Shown here in pieces: positions 1 to 10,979 of a DNA stretch of 64,000 nucleotides. How positions within the stretch are numbered: position 1 is the stretch's first letter; each line of letters opens with the position of its first letter. Under the pieces are notes generated by a model, which saw only the letters and a program-made list of their open reading frames with translations, ran no database searches and was not told where the DNA came from. The DNA is from Streptomyces sp. S.PNR 29 (GTDB lineage: Bacteria; Actinomycetota; Actinomycetes; Streptomycetales; Streptomycetaceae), in the NCBI RefSeq assembly GCF_030386795.1, contig NZ_JANUQM010000003.1, positions 558,001 through 622,000 of the forward strand, in the 5' to 3' direction. The translations under genes were made by a program, and so were the position numbers.

Positions 1-17
1 TTGCAGGTGGTGCGACG

Positions 18-1832
18 ATGGACGTTATGGGGGACAAGGCATCTCTGTTCGAGACAGGGCGTTTTGTGCAGTCTTCCGGTCGGAACGAGACCGGAGACGA
101 GGTCGAGGAGGCCGGCGAGGTCGCCGAGGAGATGCGTCGGCGGCTCGCCGCCGAAGCCGGTGACGTCGAAGCGATGAGCGTCCTCGGCGCCATGCTGCTG
201 CGCCGCGGAGATCTCGACGGAGCCGAGCCCCATCTGCGTGCCGCCACCGCAGCCGGTGACCGGGCCGCCGCCAACAACCTGGGCGTGCTGCTGCATCAGC
301 GCGGGTACGCCGAGGAGGCCGCCGGGTGGTGGCGGATCGCCGCCGTCGCCGGATCCGCCGCGGCCGCGCACGCGCTGGGCCGTCATCACCGCGAGCGGGG
401 CGACGAGCCCGCCGCCGAGTACTGGCTGCGCCAGGCCGCAGAACAGGGCCACGCCCTCGGTGCGTACGCACTCGCCGACCTGCTGGAGCACCGCGGCGAC
501 GACGCGGCCGAGCGGTGGATGCGGGCCGCGGCGGAGCGGGGGCACCGGGAGGCCGCCTACCGGCTGGCGCGCTCGCTCGACCTCAAGGCCGGGCGTGAGG
601 GCGAGACCGAGGACGACAGTGGCGCCGTCGAGGAGGCCGAGCAGTGGTACCGGCAGGCCGCCGCGCGGGGGCACCGGCGTGCGGCGCTGCACCTCGGGGC
701 GATCCTGGAGAAGCGGGGCGAGCTCAAGGAGGCCGGGCGCTGGTACCTGACGTCCGCCAAGGACGGAGAGGCGCGGGCCGCCTGCGCGCTCGGGTTCCTG
801 CTGCGGGACGCCGGTGACACCGAGAGCGCCGCCGTGTGGTGGCTCAGAGCCGCGCAGGACGGGGACGGCAACGCCGCCAACGCCCTGGGCGCGCTGCACG
901 CCGAGCGCGGCGAGACGCAGACCGCCGAGCGCTGGTACCGGGCGGCGATGGACGCGGGCGATGTGAACGGCGCGTACAACCTCGGACTGCTCTGTGCCGA
1001 GCAGGGGCGGACGGCGCAGGCCGAGCAGTGGTACCGGCGCGCGGCGTACGCCGGGCACCGGGAGGCGGCGAACGCACTGGCGATCCTGCTGCTGCAGGGC
1101 GGGGACGAGACGGGTGCGGAGCCGTGGTTCTCCAAGGCCGCCGAGGCGGGGAGCGTGGACGCCGCGTTCAACCTCGGGATCCTGTACGCCGGACGGGGGG
1201 AGGAGGCGTCCGCACTGCGGTGGTACGAGCGGGCTGCGGGTGCCGGGCACACGGAGGCGGCACTGCAGGTCGGGATGGCGCGGCTGCGGGACGGGGACGA
1301 GCAGGAGGCGGAGCGGTATCTGCGGTGTGCGGCGGGTGGCGGGAGCGCCGAGGCCGCGTACCGGCTGGCGACGGTGCTCGACGCGCGCCGGCCGCCGGCG
1401 CCCACGCATGAACTGGGGGAGCCGGTGCATGCGAAGACTGAGTGCGAGGAGTGGTACGAGCGGGCGGCCTCTCAGGGGCACCGGCGGGCGCAGGTGCGGG
1501 TCGGGATGCTGGCCGCCGCGCGGGGCGATGTCGTCGAGGCCGCGCGGTGGTACCGGGAGGCGGCCGAGTCCGGCTCGCGGAACGGGGCGTTCAATCTGGG
1601 GCTGCTGCTGGCTCGTGAGGGGAGCGAGCCGGAGGCCGTCGTGTGGTGGCGGCGGGCGGCTGACGCGGGGCATGGACGGGCAGCCTTGCGGCTGGCTCTC
1701 GTCTACGCGCGTCGGGGTGAGCTGGCGGAAGGGCAGCGGTGGGCCGACCGGGCGGTGTCGCTCGGGCCGAAGGAGGTGGCGGAGCGGGCGGCTCGGCTGC
1801 GGGACGCGCTGCGGCAGGAGCTGACGGCTTGA
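18..1832 (+). CDS. Sel1/TPR-like repeat protein
   Basis: This 604-residue protein is built almost entirely of about 36-residue Sel1-type helical repeats. Recurring signatures such as EQWYRQAA, AAYNLGLL-like and AERWYRAA are visible from about residue 60 to 580. Sel1 repeats are protein-interaction scaffolds, and no catalytic domain, signal peptide or membrane segment is seen, so a cytoplasmic adaptor role is inferred. The first ATG near the window edge is used; a second in-frame ATG nine bases later is possible. It is read toward the initiator tRNA and no partner gene is apparent. The specific function is unknown. Confidence 0.9.
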   Translation: MDVMGDKASLFETGRFVQSSGRNETGDEVEEAGEVAEEMRRRLAAEAGDVEAMSVLGAMLLRRGDLDGAEPHLRAATAAGDRAAANNLGVLLHQRGYAEEAAGWWRIAAVAGSAAAAHALGRHHRERGDEPAAEYWLRQAAEQGHALGAYALADLLEHRGDDAAERWMRAAAERGHREAAYRLARSLDLKAGREGETEDDSGAVEEAEQWYRQAAARGHRRAALHLGAILEKRGELKEAGRWYLTSAKDGEARAACALGFLLRDAGDTESAAVWWLRAAQDGDGNAANALGALHAERGETQTAERWYRAAMDAGDVNGAYNLGLLCAEQGRTAQAEQWYRRAAYAGHREAANALAILLLQGGDETGAEPWFSKAAEAGSVDAAFNLGILYAGRGEEASALRWYERAAGAGHTEAALQVGMARLRDGDEQEAERYLRCAAGGGSAEAAYRLATVLDARRPPAPTHELGEPVHAKTECEEWYERAASQGHRRAQVRVGMLAAARGDVVEAARWYREAAESGSRNGAFNLGLLLAREGSEPEAVVWWRRAADAGHGRAALRLALVYARRGELAEGQRWADRAVSLGPKEVAERAARLRDALRQELTA

Positions 1833-2024
1833 CGGGGGCTGTGCGGGGGCCGGGCGCGGGACTGCCCCGCCGCCGACGTTGCCGTCGGGGCCGGCTTCGG
1901 ACGGGCCGACGATCGGACCGGCGTCGATGGGCGCGCCGGGCTGAGCGTGCTGACCTGCCCGGACAGGCGGTCGCCCATTGATTTGCTTCTGTCCGCGTCC
2001 TTGACGTAACGTTGCATTCACCGA

Positions 2025-2098
2025 CGCGGGGTGGAGCAGCTCGGTAGCTCGCTGGGCTCATAACCCAGAGGTCGCAGGTTCAAATCCTGTCCCCGCTA
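2025..2098 (+). tRNA. Initiator tRNA-fMet (CAU)
   Basis: The 74-nt cloverleaf begins CGCGGGG, has anticodon loop CTCATAA, and carries the three consecutive G:C pairs (GGG/CCC) flanking the anticodon loop that mark initiator tRNAs. The first acceptor base C1 faces U72, so position 1:72 is unpaired, another initiator hallmark. The T arm GGTTCAAATCC is canonical. The 3' CCA is not encoded. A strong hairpin terminator follows immediately. Confidence 0.97.
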
Positions 2099-2105
2099 CT
2101 GAAGG

Positions 2106-2141
2106 CCGAGGGCCGGAGTCCGAAAGGACTCCGGCCCTCGG
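2106..2141 (+). terminator. tRNA terminator hairpin
   Basis: A perfect 16-bp stem (2106-2121 with 2126-2141) closed by a GAAA tetraloop starts eight bases after the tRNA. There is no T-run, as usual in Streptomyces. It should terminate the tRNA transcript. Confidence 0.85.
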
Positions 2142-2205
2142 TGCGTTCGGGCGTCGAGGCCCGAACGGCGTCGTATCTGACGGTGGCAGCAAGCGCGGGC
2201 AGCGG

Positions 2206-2240
2206 AAGGCCCCGGCACCGCATCGGTGCCGGGGCCTTCG
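2206..2240 (-). terminator. Terminator of the Fur-family gene
   Basis: A perfect 15-bp stem (2206-2220 with 2226-2240) with a 5-nt loop lies nine bases past the stop codon of the Fur-type gene. It may also stop any readthrough from the tRNA side. Confidence 0.8.
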
Positions 2241-2249
2241 CATGCGCTG

Positions 2250-2666
2250 CTACGCCGATGCGCAGTTCGGGCAGATGCCGCGGTACGTCACCTCGACGTC
2301 CGAGACCGTGAAGCCGAAGCGCTCCGAGTCGGGGAGATCGGCCAGCGGGTTGCCCATCGGGTGGACGTCGCGGATCGCGCCGCACTGGGCGCAGACCAGG
2401 TGGTGGTGCGGACGGTGCGCGTTCGGGTCGTACCGCTTGGCGCGCTTGTCCGTGGCGACCTCCAGCACCTCGCCGAGCGAGACCAGCTCGCCCAGCGTGT
2501 TGTAGACGGTCGCCCGGGAGATCTCGGGCAGCTTGGCGACGGCCCGCGCATGGACCTCGTCGGCTGTCAGGTGGACGTGTTCGCCGTCGAGGACCTCTGC
2601 CACGACGCGCCGCTGCGCGGTCATCCGCCATCCGCGTCCGCGCAGCCGTTCCAGAAGGTCACTCAT
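2250..2666 (-). CDS. Fur-family (PerR/FurA/CatR-type) repressor
   Basis: A 138-residue Fur-family metalloregulator. The N-terminal winged helix includes RATVYNTLGEL (about residues 51-61). It is followed by the HHHLVCAQCG metal/zinc region (about 87-96) and a C-terminal CPNC pair, giving the structural Zn site. The start MSDLLERL is chosen because it gives the normal family length; the open frame runs far upstream only as antisense to katG. It is divergent from katG and a palindrome sits in the shared promoter region. That arrangement matches the peroxide-responsive furA/catR-catalase pairs of actinomycetes, where oxidation of the bound metal relieves repression. Which named paralogue it is cannot be decided here. 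Confidence 0.93.
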   Translation of the reverse strand: MSDLLERLRGRGWRMTAQRRVVAEVLDGEHVHLTADEVHARAVAKLPEISRATVYNTLGELVSLGEVLEVATDKRAKRYDPNAHRPHHHLVCAQCGAIRDVHPMGNPLADLPDSERFGFTVSDVEVTYRGICPNCASA

Positions 2667-2726
2667 ACAAATCAGCCTAACAGCATGGGGACCAGGTCCC
2701 GAGTGGGTGTGACTTTGGAGCGTCAC

Positions 2727-2754
2727 TTGACTTAGACAATGTCCATTGTAGGAT
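2727..2754 (+). promoter_or_regulatory. katG promoter with Fur/PerR-type operator
   Basis: TTGACT at 2727-2732 and TAGGAT at 2749-2754 are separated by 16 bp, a good housekeeping promoter facing katG. The spacer contains the perfect palindrome ACAATG-TC-CATTGT (2736-2749). That is the expected placement for a Fur-family operator which blocks RNA polymerase, so regulation of katG by the divergent repressor is inferred. Confidence 0.7.
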
Positions 2755-5258
<2,504 letters not shown>

Positions 5259-5290
5259 TCACGACGAAGCGGCTGATCGCGAGGTAGCGG

Positions 5291-5325
5291 CGGGCCGGAC
5301 TCCCCGGACAAGGGGGTCCGGCCCG
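5291..5325 (+). terminator. katG terminator hairpin
   Basis: CGGGCCGGAC-T-CCCC pairs with GGGG-GTCCGGCCCG around a short loop, followed by TTCGTTTCG. It lies 33 bases after the katG stop and just before the convergent CBS gene, so it may work in both directions. Confidence 0.75.
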
Positions 5326-5359
5326 TTCGTTTCGCGTGCTCGGCCCGTACGTCGGCTGC

Positions 5360-5770
5360 TCAGGCGGGTACCTGCTGGGCCTGCCGGACCTCCGGCCGTA
5401 CGGGGACCCAGCAGCGGATGATGTCGCGGACCGAGACGATGCCGGCGGGCCCGCCCCGGTCCAGGACGATGAGGTGGCGGAAGCCGCCGTGCGCCATGGC
5501 GTGGGCCGCCTCCTCCAGGGTCCAGGACGGGGCGGCGAACACGACGTCCGTGGTGGTGTGGGCGTGGGCGTGCTCGGAGTCGGGGTCCTGGCCCAGGCCG
5601 ACGGAGTTGAGGATGTCGCGTTCGGTGAGGATGCCGATGCCGCCGGCGTCGGGGTCGAGGACCACGGCCGCGCCGACACGGCGGGCGGACATCAGCGCGG
5701 CGGCCTGGCGGAGGGTGTGGGCGGGGCCGATGGTGAGGACCACGGTGCTCATGGCGTCACGGACGAGCAT
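5360..5770 (-). CDS. CBS-domain pair protein
   Basis: A 136-residue stand-alone protein made of two CBS motifs: VRDAMSTVVLTIGP with the first half (residues 3-60), and the second half ending IVLDRGGPAGIVSVRDIIR (about 75-125). CBS pairs bind adenine nucleotides and act as energy or redox sensors, but no partner is visible here. The start at 5770 is favoured by a GGAGGTGG ribosome site eight bases upstream; a longer frame extends 12 codons further without one. A histidine-rich HAHAH stretch lies between the two motifs. Confidence 0.88.
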   Translation of the reverse strand: MLVRDAMSTVVLTIGPAHTLRQAAALMSARRVGAAVVLDPDAGGIGILTERDILNSVGLGQDPDSEHAHAHTTTDVVFAAPSWTLEEAAHAMAHGGFRHLIVLDRGGPAGIVSVRDIIRCWVPVRPEVRQAQQVPA

Positions 5771-5942
5771 GGGTGGAGCCACCTCCTCGGAATCCCCGCG
5801 GCTCACCGAACTCCGGTCGTTCGGTTCGTTCAGGGATTCACAAATTCACAAGTGGGCGGACCCTCAGGGTGGCAGGTAAAGCGCGGGTCAACAAGGGGGC
5901 GCCTGCGGCCGGGAGGGGGCGTATCCCTACGCCCTGGGCTTT

Positions 5943-6743
5943 TCAGTAGCGCTGGTTGAGATACCCCAGCAACTCGTCGTGCAGCAGGCCGTTGGACGCC
6001 GCCGCGTTGCCGCTGTGCGGGCCGGGGCGGCCGTCGAGGCCGGTGAAGGTGCCGCCGGCCTCCGTCACGATGATCGCGTTCGCGGCCATGTCCCACAGGG
6101 ACAGCTCCGGCTCGGCGCAGAAGTCGACCGAGCCCTCGGCGACCATCATGTACGGCCAGAAGTCGCCGTACGCGCGCGTGCGCCACACTTCGCGGGTCAG
6201 ATCCAGGAAACCGTCCAGGCGGCCCTGCTCCTCCCAGCCGCTGAGCGAGGAGTACGCGAAGGAGGCGTCGGAGAGCTTCGAGACGCGGGAGACGTGCAGC
6301 CGGGAGGCAGAGGTCAGATTGCGGCCGGAGAAGGCGCCGTGGTCCTTCGCGGCCCACCAGCGGCGGCCGAGGGCGGGGGCGGAGACGACGCCCACGACGG
6401 GCTGGTAGCCGCCCTCGCCGGCCTCCATCAGGGCGATGAGGGTGGCCCAGACGGGGACGCCCCGTACGTAGTTCTTGGTGCCGTCGATCGGGTCGATCAC
6501 CCAGCGGCGGGGGCCGGTGCCCTCGATGCCGTACTCCTCGCCGAGGATCGCGTCGCGGGGGCGGGCGCGCTGGAGGTGGCCGCGGATGAGTTCTTCGGCG
6601 GCCTTGTCCGCCTCGCTCACCGGGGTCATGTCCGGCTTGGTCTCCACCTTGAGGTCGAGGGCCTTGAAGCGGTCCATCGTCGCCGCGTCGGCGGCGTCCG
6701 CGAGGACGTGGGCGAAGCGGAGGTCGTCGAGGTAGTCGGGCAT
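5943..6743 (-). CDS. hisN: Histidinol-phosphatase (inositol monophosphatase family)
   Basis: A 266-residue member of the inositol monophosphatase fold. Metal-binding motifs are GEEYG (about 69-73), [12 protein letters not shown] (about 84-95, the DPxDGT signature) and [17 protein letters not shown] near 220. In actinomycetes this type dephosphorylates L-histidinol phosphate in histidine synthesis, and the gene occupies the same neighbourhood as S. coelicolor hisN as I recall it. Other phosphomonoester substrates cannot be excluded from sequence. It is monocistronic, with a long non-coding stretch upstream. Confidence 0.85.
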   Translation of the reverse strand: MPDYLDDLRFAHVLADAADAATMDRFKALDLKVETKPDMTPVSEADKAAEELIRGHLQRARPRDAILGEEYGIEGTGPRRWVIDPIDGTKNYVRGVPVWATLIALMEAGEGGYQPVVGVVSAPALGRRWWAAKDHGAFSGRNLTSASRLHVSRVSKLSDASFAYSSLSGWEEQGRLDGFLDLTREVWRTRAYGDFWPYMMVAEGSVDFCAEPELSLWDMAANAIIVTEAGGTFTGLDGRPGPHSGNAAASNGLLHDELLGYLNQRY

Positions 6744-7353
6744 GCAAGGAACGGTATCTGCCGTGGTCGGGGTGGGGCTATGGGGGGCTGTGATCAGTAG
6801 GCGCCCCGGGGGCGCGTGGTGGGGGGCGAGGCGTACGGGGGCGGCGCCTGCGGAGTGCACGGCGTGCCGGGGCGTGGGCGTGCGGCGCGGCGCCTGTGGC
6901 GTGCACGGTGCGAGTCCGTCCGCGCCCCGGCACGCCGTGCACGGCGCGGCGGTGGCCGCGCGGGTTGCGCGTCCCGGCGCGACACGGTGCCGCTGTGCCC
7001 GCCGCCTCAGCGGCGACACTGCCCGCGGCCGGGCACGCGGGTGCGAGTACCGCCCACTGCGTCGGCACCGCCTTCGGGGTGCCGAGGTCGGCTGCTGTGC
7101 ACGCTGCGATCGCCGCTGCCACCCGCGACGCCGCCCATGGGCACCGCCGGCCGCAGTCACGGTGGCAGGCCGGCCGCCTCGTCCCGCATGTGCCGACCCC
7201 GCGCAGCCACCCGCGACGCTCCATGTCGGCGCACCATCTCAGCAGCAGCCACAGGCGTCCCATGACTGCCAGCAGTCACTCGGGATACACGACCGCAGTC
7301 GGCTGAGTGGCTCATGGTGGGTGAAGGGAGCCCACGCGTGCGCTCGCGAACCC
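6744..7353. other. Non-coding gap with GC-rich repeats
   Basis: About 600 bases between hisN and the TetR gene. All open frames here look like GC-rich shadow frames with no domain. The hisN-proximal part holds an inverted repeat and a direct repeat (listed separately). The remainder shows only small GC-rich hairpins, and I see no gene. Confidence 0.6.
6856..6941. repeat. 18-bp perfect inverted repeat
   Basis: TGCACGGCGTGCCGGGGC at 6856-6873 is repeated exactly in reverse complement at 6924-6941 with a 50-nt loop. Starting at 6843 and 6890 there is also an imperfect 22-nt direct repeat (GGCGCCTGyGGmGTGCACGG) that overlaps the left arm. The structure sits about 110 bases upstream of hisN. Confidence 0.8.
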
Positions 7354-7378
7354 TTGACAGTGCTTCCGAGCGCGTCAA
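7354..7378 (+). promoter_or_regulatory. Candidate promoter/operator of the TetR gene
   Basis: TTGACA (7354-7359) is a consensus -35 hexamer 55 bases before the TetR start. TTGAC at 7354-7358 is mirrored by GTCAA at 7374-7378, a dyad of the kind TetR repressors bind. The -10 is poor (AAATCT around 7377). Autoregulation is inferred. Confidence 0.4.
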
Positions 7379-7413
7379 ATCTGGGCGCAGAGCCGCTCGC
7401 CCCGAGGGAGGCG

Positions 7414-8064
7414 ATGATGCCTGCAGCGCGGGAGTCCCTGCTCGACGCCGCCTACGCGGCGCTGGCGCGTCGGCCGTGGTCCGCTGTGCGGATGGTGGAC
7501 GTGGCCGCGACGGCCGGAGTGTCCCGGCAGACGCTGTACAACGAGTTCGGAAGCAAGGACGGGCTTGCTCGGGCGCTGGTGCGGAGGGAGGCCGACGGTT
7601 ACCTCGCCGGCGTCGAGCGGGCGCTCGCCACCCACAGCGACCCCCGAGAACGGCTGACCGCGACCGCGGAGTGGACCACGTCGGCGGCCCGCGAGAACGT
7701 GTTAGTGCGCGCCATGCTCACCGGCTGCTGGAGCGAACGGCTGCCCTCCCCGACACTGAAGGCGGTCCCGTCGTCGAGCGCCGTACCGGCACAACGCCGG
7801 GCCGACGGCCCGCTGCCCTCGCCCGGCGACCTCGTGGCCCTCGTTCGCGACCGCGCCGTGGCCGTCCTGTCCGGGTCCGGCACGCCCAAGTCGGACACCG
7901 CCGACCTGGCCCGCTCCTGCGAACTGGCGGTCCGTCTCGCCCTGTCCTGCGTGGCGGCACCCCCGGGTGAGGGCGGCGTGGCGGACCTCGTACGCAATGC
8001 CCTGCACCGCCAGCTGACGCCGGGACAGCCGCACGCGACCCAGAACCAGGCCCGCGCGTCCTAG
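7414..8064 (+). CDS. TetR-family regulator with a TTA codon
   Basis: A 216-residue TetR-type repressor. The DNA-binding domain is at residues 10-60, with the helix-turn-helix AATAGVSRQTLYNEFGSKDGL. The ligand-binding C-terminal half is not assignable. Two ATG codons overlap at 7414 and 7417 behind GAGGGAG; either could serve. It converges on an SMR exporter gene 17 bases away and could control it. Leucine 97 is encoded by TTA (7702-7704), so translation should depend on the bldA tRNA, tying the gene to development or antibiotic production. Confidence 0.88.
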   Translation: MMPAARESLLDAAYAALARRPWSAVRMVDVAATAGVSRQTLYNEFGSKDGLARALVRREADGYLAGVERALATHSDPRERLTATAEWTTSAARENVLVRAMLTGCWSERLPSPTLKAVPSSSAVPAQRRADGPLPSPGDLVALVRDRAVAVLSGSGTPKSDTADLARSCELAVRLALSCVAAPPGEGGVADLVRNALHRQLTPGQPHATQNQARAS

Positions 8065-8085
8065 GGCCTGTCTGACAGACCCTAG
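8061..8085. terminator. Shared bidirectional terminator
   Basis: A near-perfect palindrome, CTAGGG/CCCTAG with inner CTGTC/GACAG arms, spans 8061-8085. It contains both the TAG stop of the TetR gene and the TAG stop of the convergent SMR gene, so one 25-nt hairpin can end both transcripts. Confidence 0.75.
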
Positions 8086-8405
8086 TGCGCCGACCCCGAC
8101 AGCTGCAGCCCGATCACGCCGATGATCACCAGGCTGATCGAGACGATCTTCAGGGTCGACACAAGGTCGCCGAGGAACACCATGCCGTAGACCGCCGTGC
8201 CCGCCGCACCGATGCCGGTCCACACGGCGTAGGCGGGGCCGACGTCGAGCTTCTTCAGGGACAGGGTCAGCAGGCCGAAGCTGCCGAGCGCGAATATGCA
8301 GAAGGCCACGGTCGGCCAGAGGCGGGTGAAGCCGTGTGACAGCTTCAGGCACACGGCGAAGCCGGTTTCGAGGAACCCGGCCACGATGACCAGCAGCCAC
8401 GCCAT
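8082..8405 (-). CDS. Small multidrug resistance (SMR) transporter
   Basis: A 107-residue protein with four predicted membrane helices, standard SMR length. The essential membrane glutamate is E13 in AGFLETGFAV, and the dimer motif is AYAVWTGIGAAGT near residue 60. The GFTRLWPT start of helix 2 resembles the SugE/Gdx (guanidinium exporter) subtype more than EmrE, but F16 replaces the tryptophan I would expect in Gdx. AGGAGG lies seven bases before the ATG; the longer upstream frame is therefore rejected. It is likely controlled by the adjacent TetR protein. Confidence 0.88.
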   Translation of the reverse strand: MAWLLVIVAGFLETGFAVCLKLSHGFTRLWPTVAFCIFALGSFGLLTLSLKKLDVGPAYAVWTGIGAAGTAVYGMVFLGDLVSTLKIVSISLVIIGVIGLQLSGSAH

Positions 8406-8509
8406 GTGTCGTCCTCCTGTGTCCCCACGTTCTGTGACCGCGTCGTCGGGCTCCGGCTCGGTGCGATTATGCACTTACCGATCTCACGCGGAGACAAACA
8501 ACGCGGAGG

Positions 8510-9520
8510 TCAGTCGCCTTCGCGGCGCTCCCGGGTCGCCAGCAGTCTGCGCAGCGAGTACAGCCGCGCCGGATCGGCGTGCCCCTCGGCCACCCACTCG
8601 TCCAGCGCGCAGTCCGGCTCGTCGTGACTGCACGCGCGCGGGCAGCCCTCGGTGCCGGGTTCCAGGTCGGGGAAGGCGTGGATCACTCGGGACGGGTCGA
8701 CGTGGTTGAGGCCGAACGACCGGATGCCCGGGGTGTCGATGACCCACCCGTCGTCGCCGGCCAGGGGCAGCGCGAGAGCCGAGGTCGTCGTGTGGCGGCC
8801 GCGGCCCGTCACCGCGTTCACATGGCCGGTCAGTCGGCGGCGGTCCTCCGGAACCAGTGCGTTGACCAGGGTCGTCTTGCCGACGCCGGAGTGGCCCACG
8901 AAGGCCGTGATCTTGCCGTCCAGATGCTCGCGCACCCGGTCCGCCGCGTCGCCGTTCTCCAGCTCCCCGCGGCTGGTGACGACATACGGGATGTCCAAGT
9001 CCCCGTACAGCTCCAGGAGTTTGTCCGGCGGGGCGAGGTCCGACTTCGTCATCACCAGCAGCGGTTCCAGACCGCCGTCGTACGCCGCGACCAGACAGCG
9101 GTCGATCAGGCGGGGGCGCGGCTCGGGGTCGGCGAGGGCGGTGACGATGGCGAGTTGGTCGGCGTTGGCGACGACCACACGCTCGTACGGATCGTCGTCG
9201 TCCGCCGTCCGGCGCAGTACCGATGTGCGCTCCTCGATGCGGACGATCCTCGCGAGCGTGTCCTTCGTGCCGGACAGATCGCCGACCAGCGCCACCTGGT
9301 CGCCGACGACCGCCGCCTTGCGGCCCAGTTCCCGTGCCTTCATCGCCATGACGACCCGGCCGTCGACGAGGCAGGTCAGCCGGCCCCGGTCCACGGTGAG
9401 GACCATGCCCTCGGCGGCGTCCTCGTGCTTCGGCCGGATGTTCGTCCGGGGCCGGTTGCCCTTGCGGTTGGGGCGCGTGCGGATGTCGTCCTCGTCGGTG
9501 TGCTTGCCGTAGCGGCGCAT
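8510..9520 (-). CDS. rsgA: Ribosome small-subunit GTPase RsgA
   Basis: A 336-residue circularly permuted GTPase that assists 30S maturation. The permuted motif order is seen directly: G4 TKSD (158-161), then G1 GHSGVGKT (209-216), then G3 DTPG (262-265). An N-terminal OB-like domain precedes them and a C-terminal zinc site uses C293, C297, H299 and C304. The first 35 residues are basic and disordered. The gene lies ten bases downstream of aroA on the same strand, so the two are probably cotranscribed. Confidence 0.95.
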   Translation of the reverse strand: MRRYGKHTDEDDIRTRPNRKGNRPRTNIRPKHEDAAEGMVLTVDRGRLTCLVDGRVVMAMKARELGRKAAVVGDQVALVGDLSGTKDTLARIVRIEERTSVLRRTADDDDPYERVVVANADQLAIVTALADPEPRPRLIDRCLVAAYDGGLEPLLVMTKSDLAPPDKLLELYGDLDIPYVVTSRGELENGDAADRVREHLDGKITAFVGHSGVGKTTLVNALVPEDRRRLTGHVNAVTGRGRHTTTSALALPLAGDDGWVIDTPGIRSFGLNHVDPSRVIHAFPDLEPGTEGCPRACSHDEPDCALDEWVAEGHADPARLYSLRRLLATRERREGD

Positions 9521-9530
9521 GGCGAGACCC

Positions 9531-10847
9531 CTATGCCCCGAGCATCCCGGCCCACAGCTCGGGGAAGTCCGGCAGGGTCTTCGCCGTCGTCGCCACGTTC
9601 TCGATCCGCACCCCGTCGACCGCGAGGCCGATGATCGCGCCCGCCGTGGCCATGCGGTGGTCCTCGTAGGTGTGGAAGGTCCCGCCGTGCAGCGGGCGCG
9701 GGCGGATGTGCAGGCCGTCCGCGGTCTCGGTGACGTCGCCGCCGAGCTCGTTGATCTCCTTGGTGAGCGCGGCCAGGCGGTCCGTCTCGTGCAGGCGCAG
9801 ATGCGCCACCCCGCGCAGGGTCGAGGGGGAGTCCGCGAGGGCGGCGACGGCCGCGATGCCCGGGGTGAGCTCGCCGACCTCGCCCAGGTCGACGTCGATG
9901 CCGTGGATCGAGCCGGAACCGGTGAAGACCAGGCCGTAGTCGGTGAGCTCGCAGGAACCGCCCATCTCGGTGAAGATCTCGCGCAGCCGGTCACCCGGCT
10001 GGGTGGTACGGGCCGGCCAGTCCGGGATGACGACCTTGCCGCCGGTCACCAGCGCCGCCGCCAGGAACGGCTGGGCGTTGGACAGGTCCGGCTCGATGGT
10101 CAGGTCCCGGCCGAGCAGGGCGCCCGGCGTGACCCGCCAGACGTTGGGCTCGCCGCCCGACTCCGGGGTGTCCACCTGGGCGCCGACCGCGCGCAGCATG
10201 TCGACGGTCATGCGGATGTGCGGCATGGAGGGCAGCGCCGAACCGGTGTGGCGCACCTCGACGCCCTGGTTGAAGCGCGGACCGGACAGCAGCAGGGCGC
10301 TGACGAACTGCGACGACGAGGACGCGTCGATCGCGACCGGCCCGCCCTCCAGGGCGCCGCCGCCGTGCACGGTCATCGGCAGCGCGCCGCGCCCGTCGTC
10401 GTCGATGCGGGCGCCGAGCCGGCGCAGCGCGTCGATCACGCCGTGCAGGGGACGCTCGTAGGAGCGCGGGTCCCCGTCGAAGCGGACGGGGCCGTCGGCG
10501 AGCGCGGCGACCGGCGGCAGGAAGCGCATCACCGTGCCGGCGTTGCCGACGTCGACCGTGGCGGGGCCGCGCAGGTCCGTGGGGAACACCCGCCAGGCTT
10601 CGCCGGTGCCGTCCGGGCCGACCCCTTCCTCGATCTCGACGCCCATCGCACGCAGGGCGCCGGCCATCAGCAGGGTGTCGCGGGAGCGCAGCGGACGGCG
10701 CAGCCAACCGGGCTCGGACGCGAGGGCGGCGAGAACCAGGGCGCGGTTGGTGACCGACTTGGACCCGGGCACGTGGACCGTCGCGTCGACGGCTCCGCTC
10801 GCGTGCGGGGCGGGCCAGAGGGCGGTGTGTGCGTCGTTCGGGGCCAT
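9531..10847 (-). CDS. aroA: EPSP synthase (3-phosphoshikimate 1-carboxyvinyltransferase)
   Basis: A 438-residue enzyme of the shikimate pathway that joins phosphoenolpyruvate to shikimate-3-phosphate. Visible signatures are [18 protein letters not shown] (about 26-43), [17 protein letters not shown], the second-domain [14 protein letters not shown] region, and the C-terminal [10 protein letters not shown] and DHRMA segments. Length is normal. It heads a likely two-gene unit with rsgA and starts next to a short gap facing the M50-like gene. Confidence 0.95.
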   Translation of the reverse strand: MAPNDAHTALWPAPHASGAVDATVHVPGSKSVTNRALVLAALASEPGWLRRPLRSRDTLLMAGALRAMGVEIEEGVGPDGTGEAWRVFPTDLRGPATVDVGNAGTVMRFLPPVAALADGPVRFDGDPRSYERPLHGVIDALRRLGARIDDDGRGALPMTVHGGGALEGGPVAIDASSSSQFVSALLLSGPRFNQGVEVRHTGSALPSMPHIRMTVDMLRAVGAQVDTPESGGEPNVWRVTPGALLGRDLTIEPDLSNAQPFLAAALVTGGKVVIPDWPARTTQPGDRLREIFTEMGGSCELTDYGLVFTGSGSIHGIDVDLGEVGELTPGIAAVAALADSPSTLRGVAHLRLHETDRLAALTKEINELGGDVTETADGLHIRPRPLHGGTFHTYEDHRMATAGAIIGLAVDGVRIENVATTAKTLPDFPELWAGMLGA

Positions 10848-10979
10848 GGCCCCACTTTATAAGGAGGGGGGTGTGCCGGCCGTCGTTCGGGTGCGGCGCC
10901 TTCGGAGCTGGTCGCGCCACCCGGCGAAGCCGCATATCGATACTGCCCCGCGCCCCGCGACTGCGCCGCTGCGGGCGCG

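Noticed and set aside
2025..2098. The tRNA as an integration site for a mobile element.
   Set aside because: No integrase, no repeated tRNA 3' end and no foreign-looking genes are seen on either side.
9519..10862. Long plus-strand open frames opposite aroA, and similar ones opposite the histidine kinase and the symporter.
   Set aside because: Composition (Arg, Gly, Val, His rich) and lack of domains show they are antisense shadows of well-defined genes.
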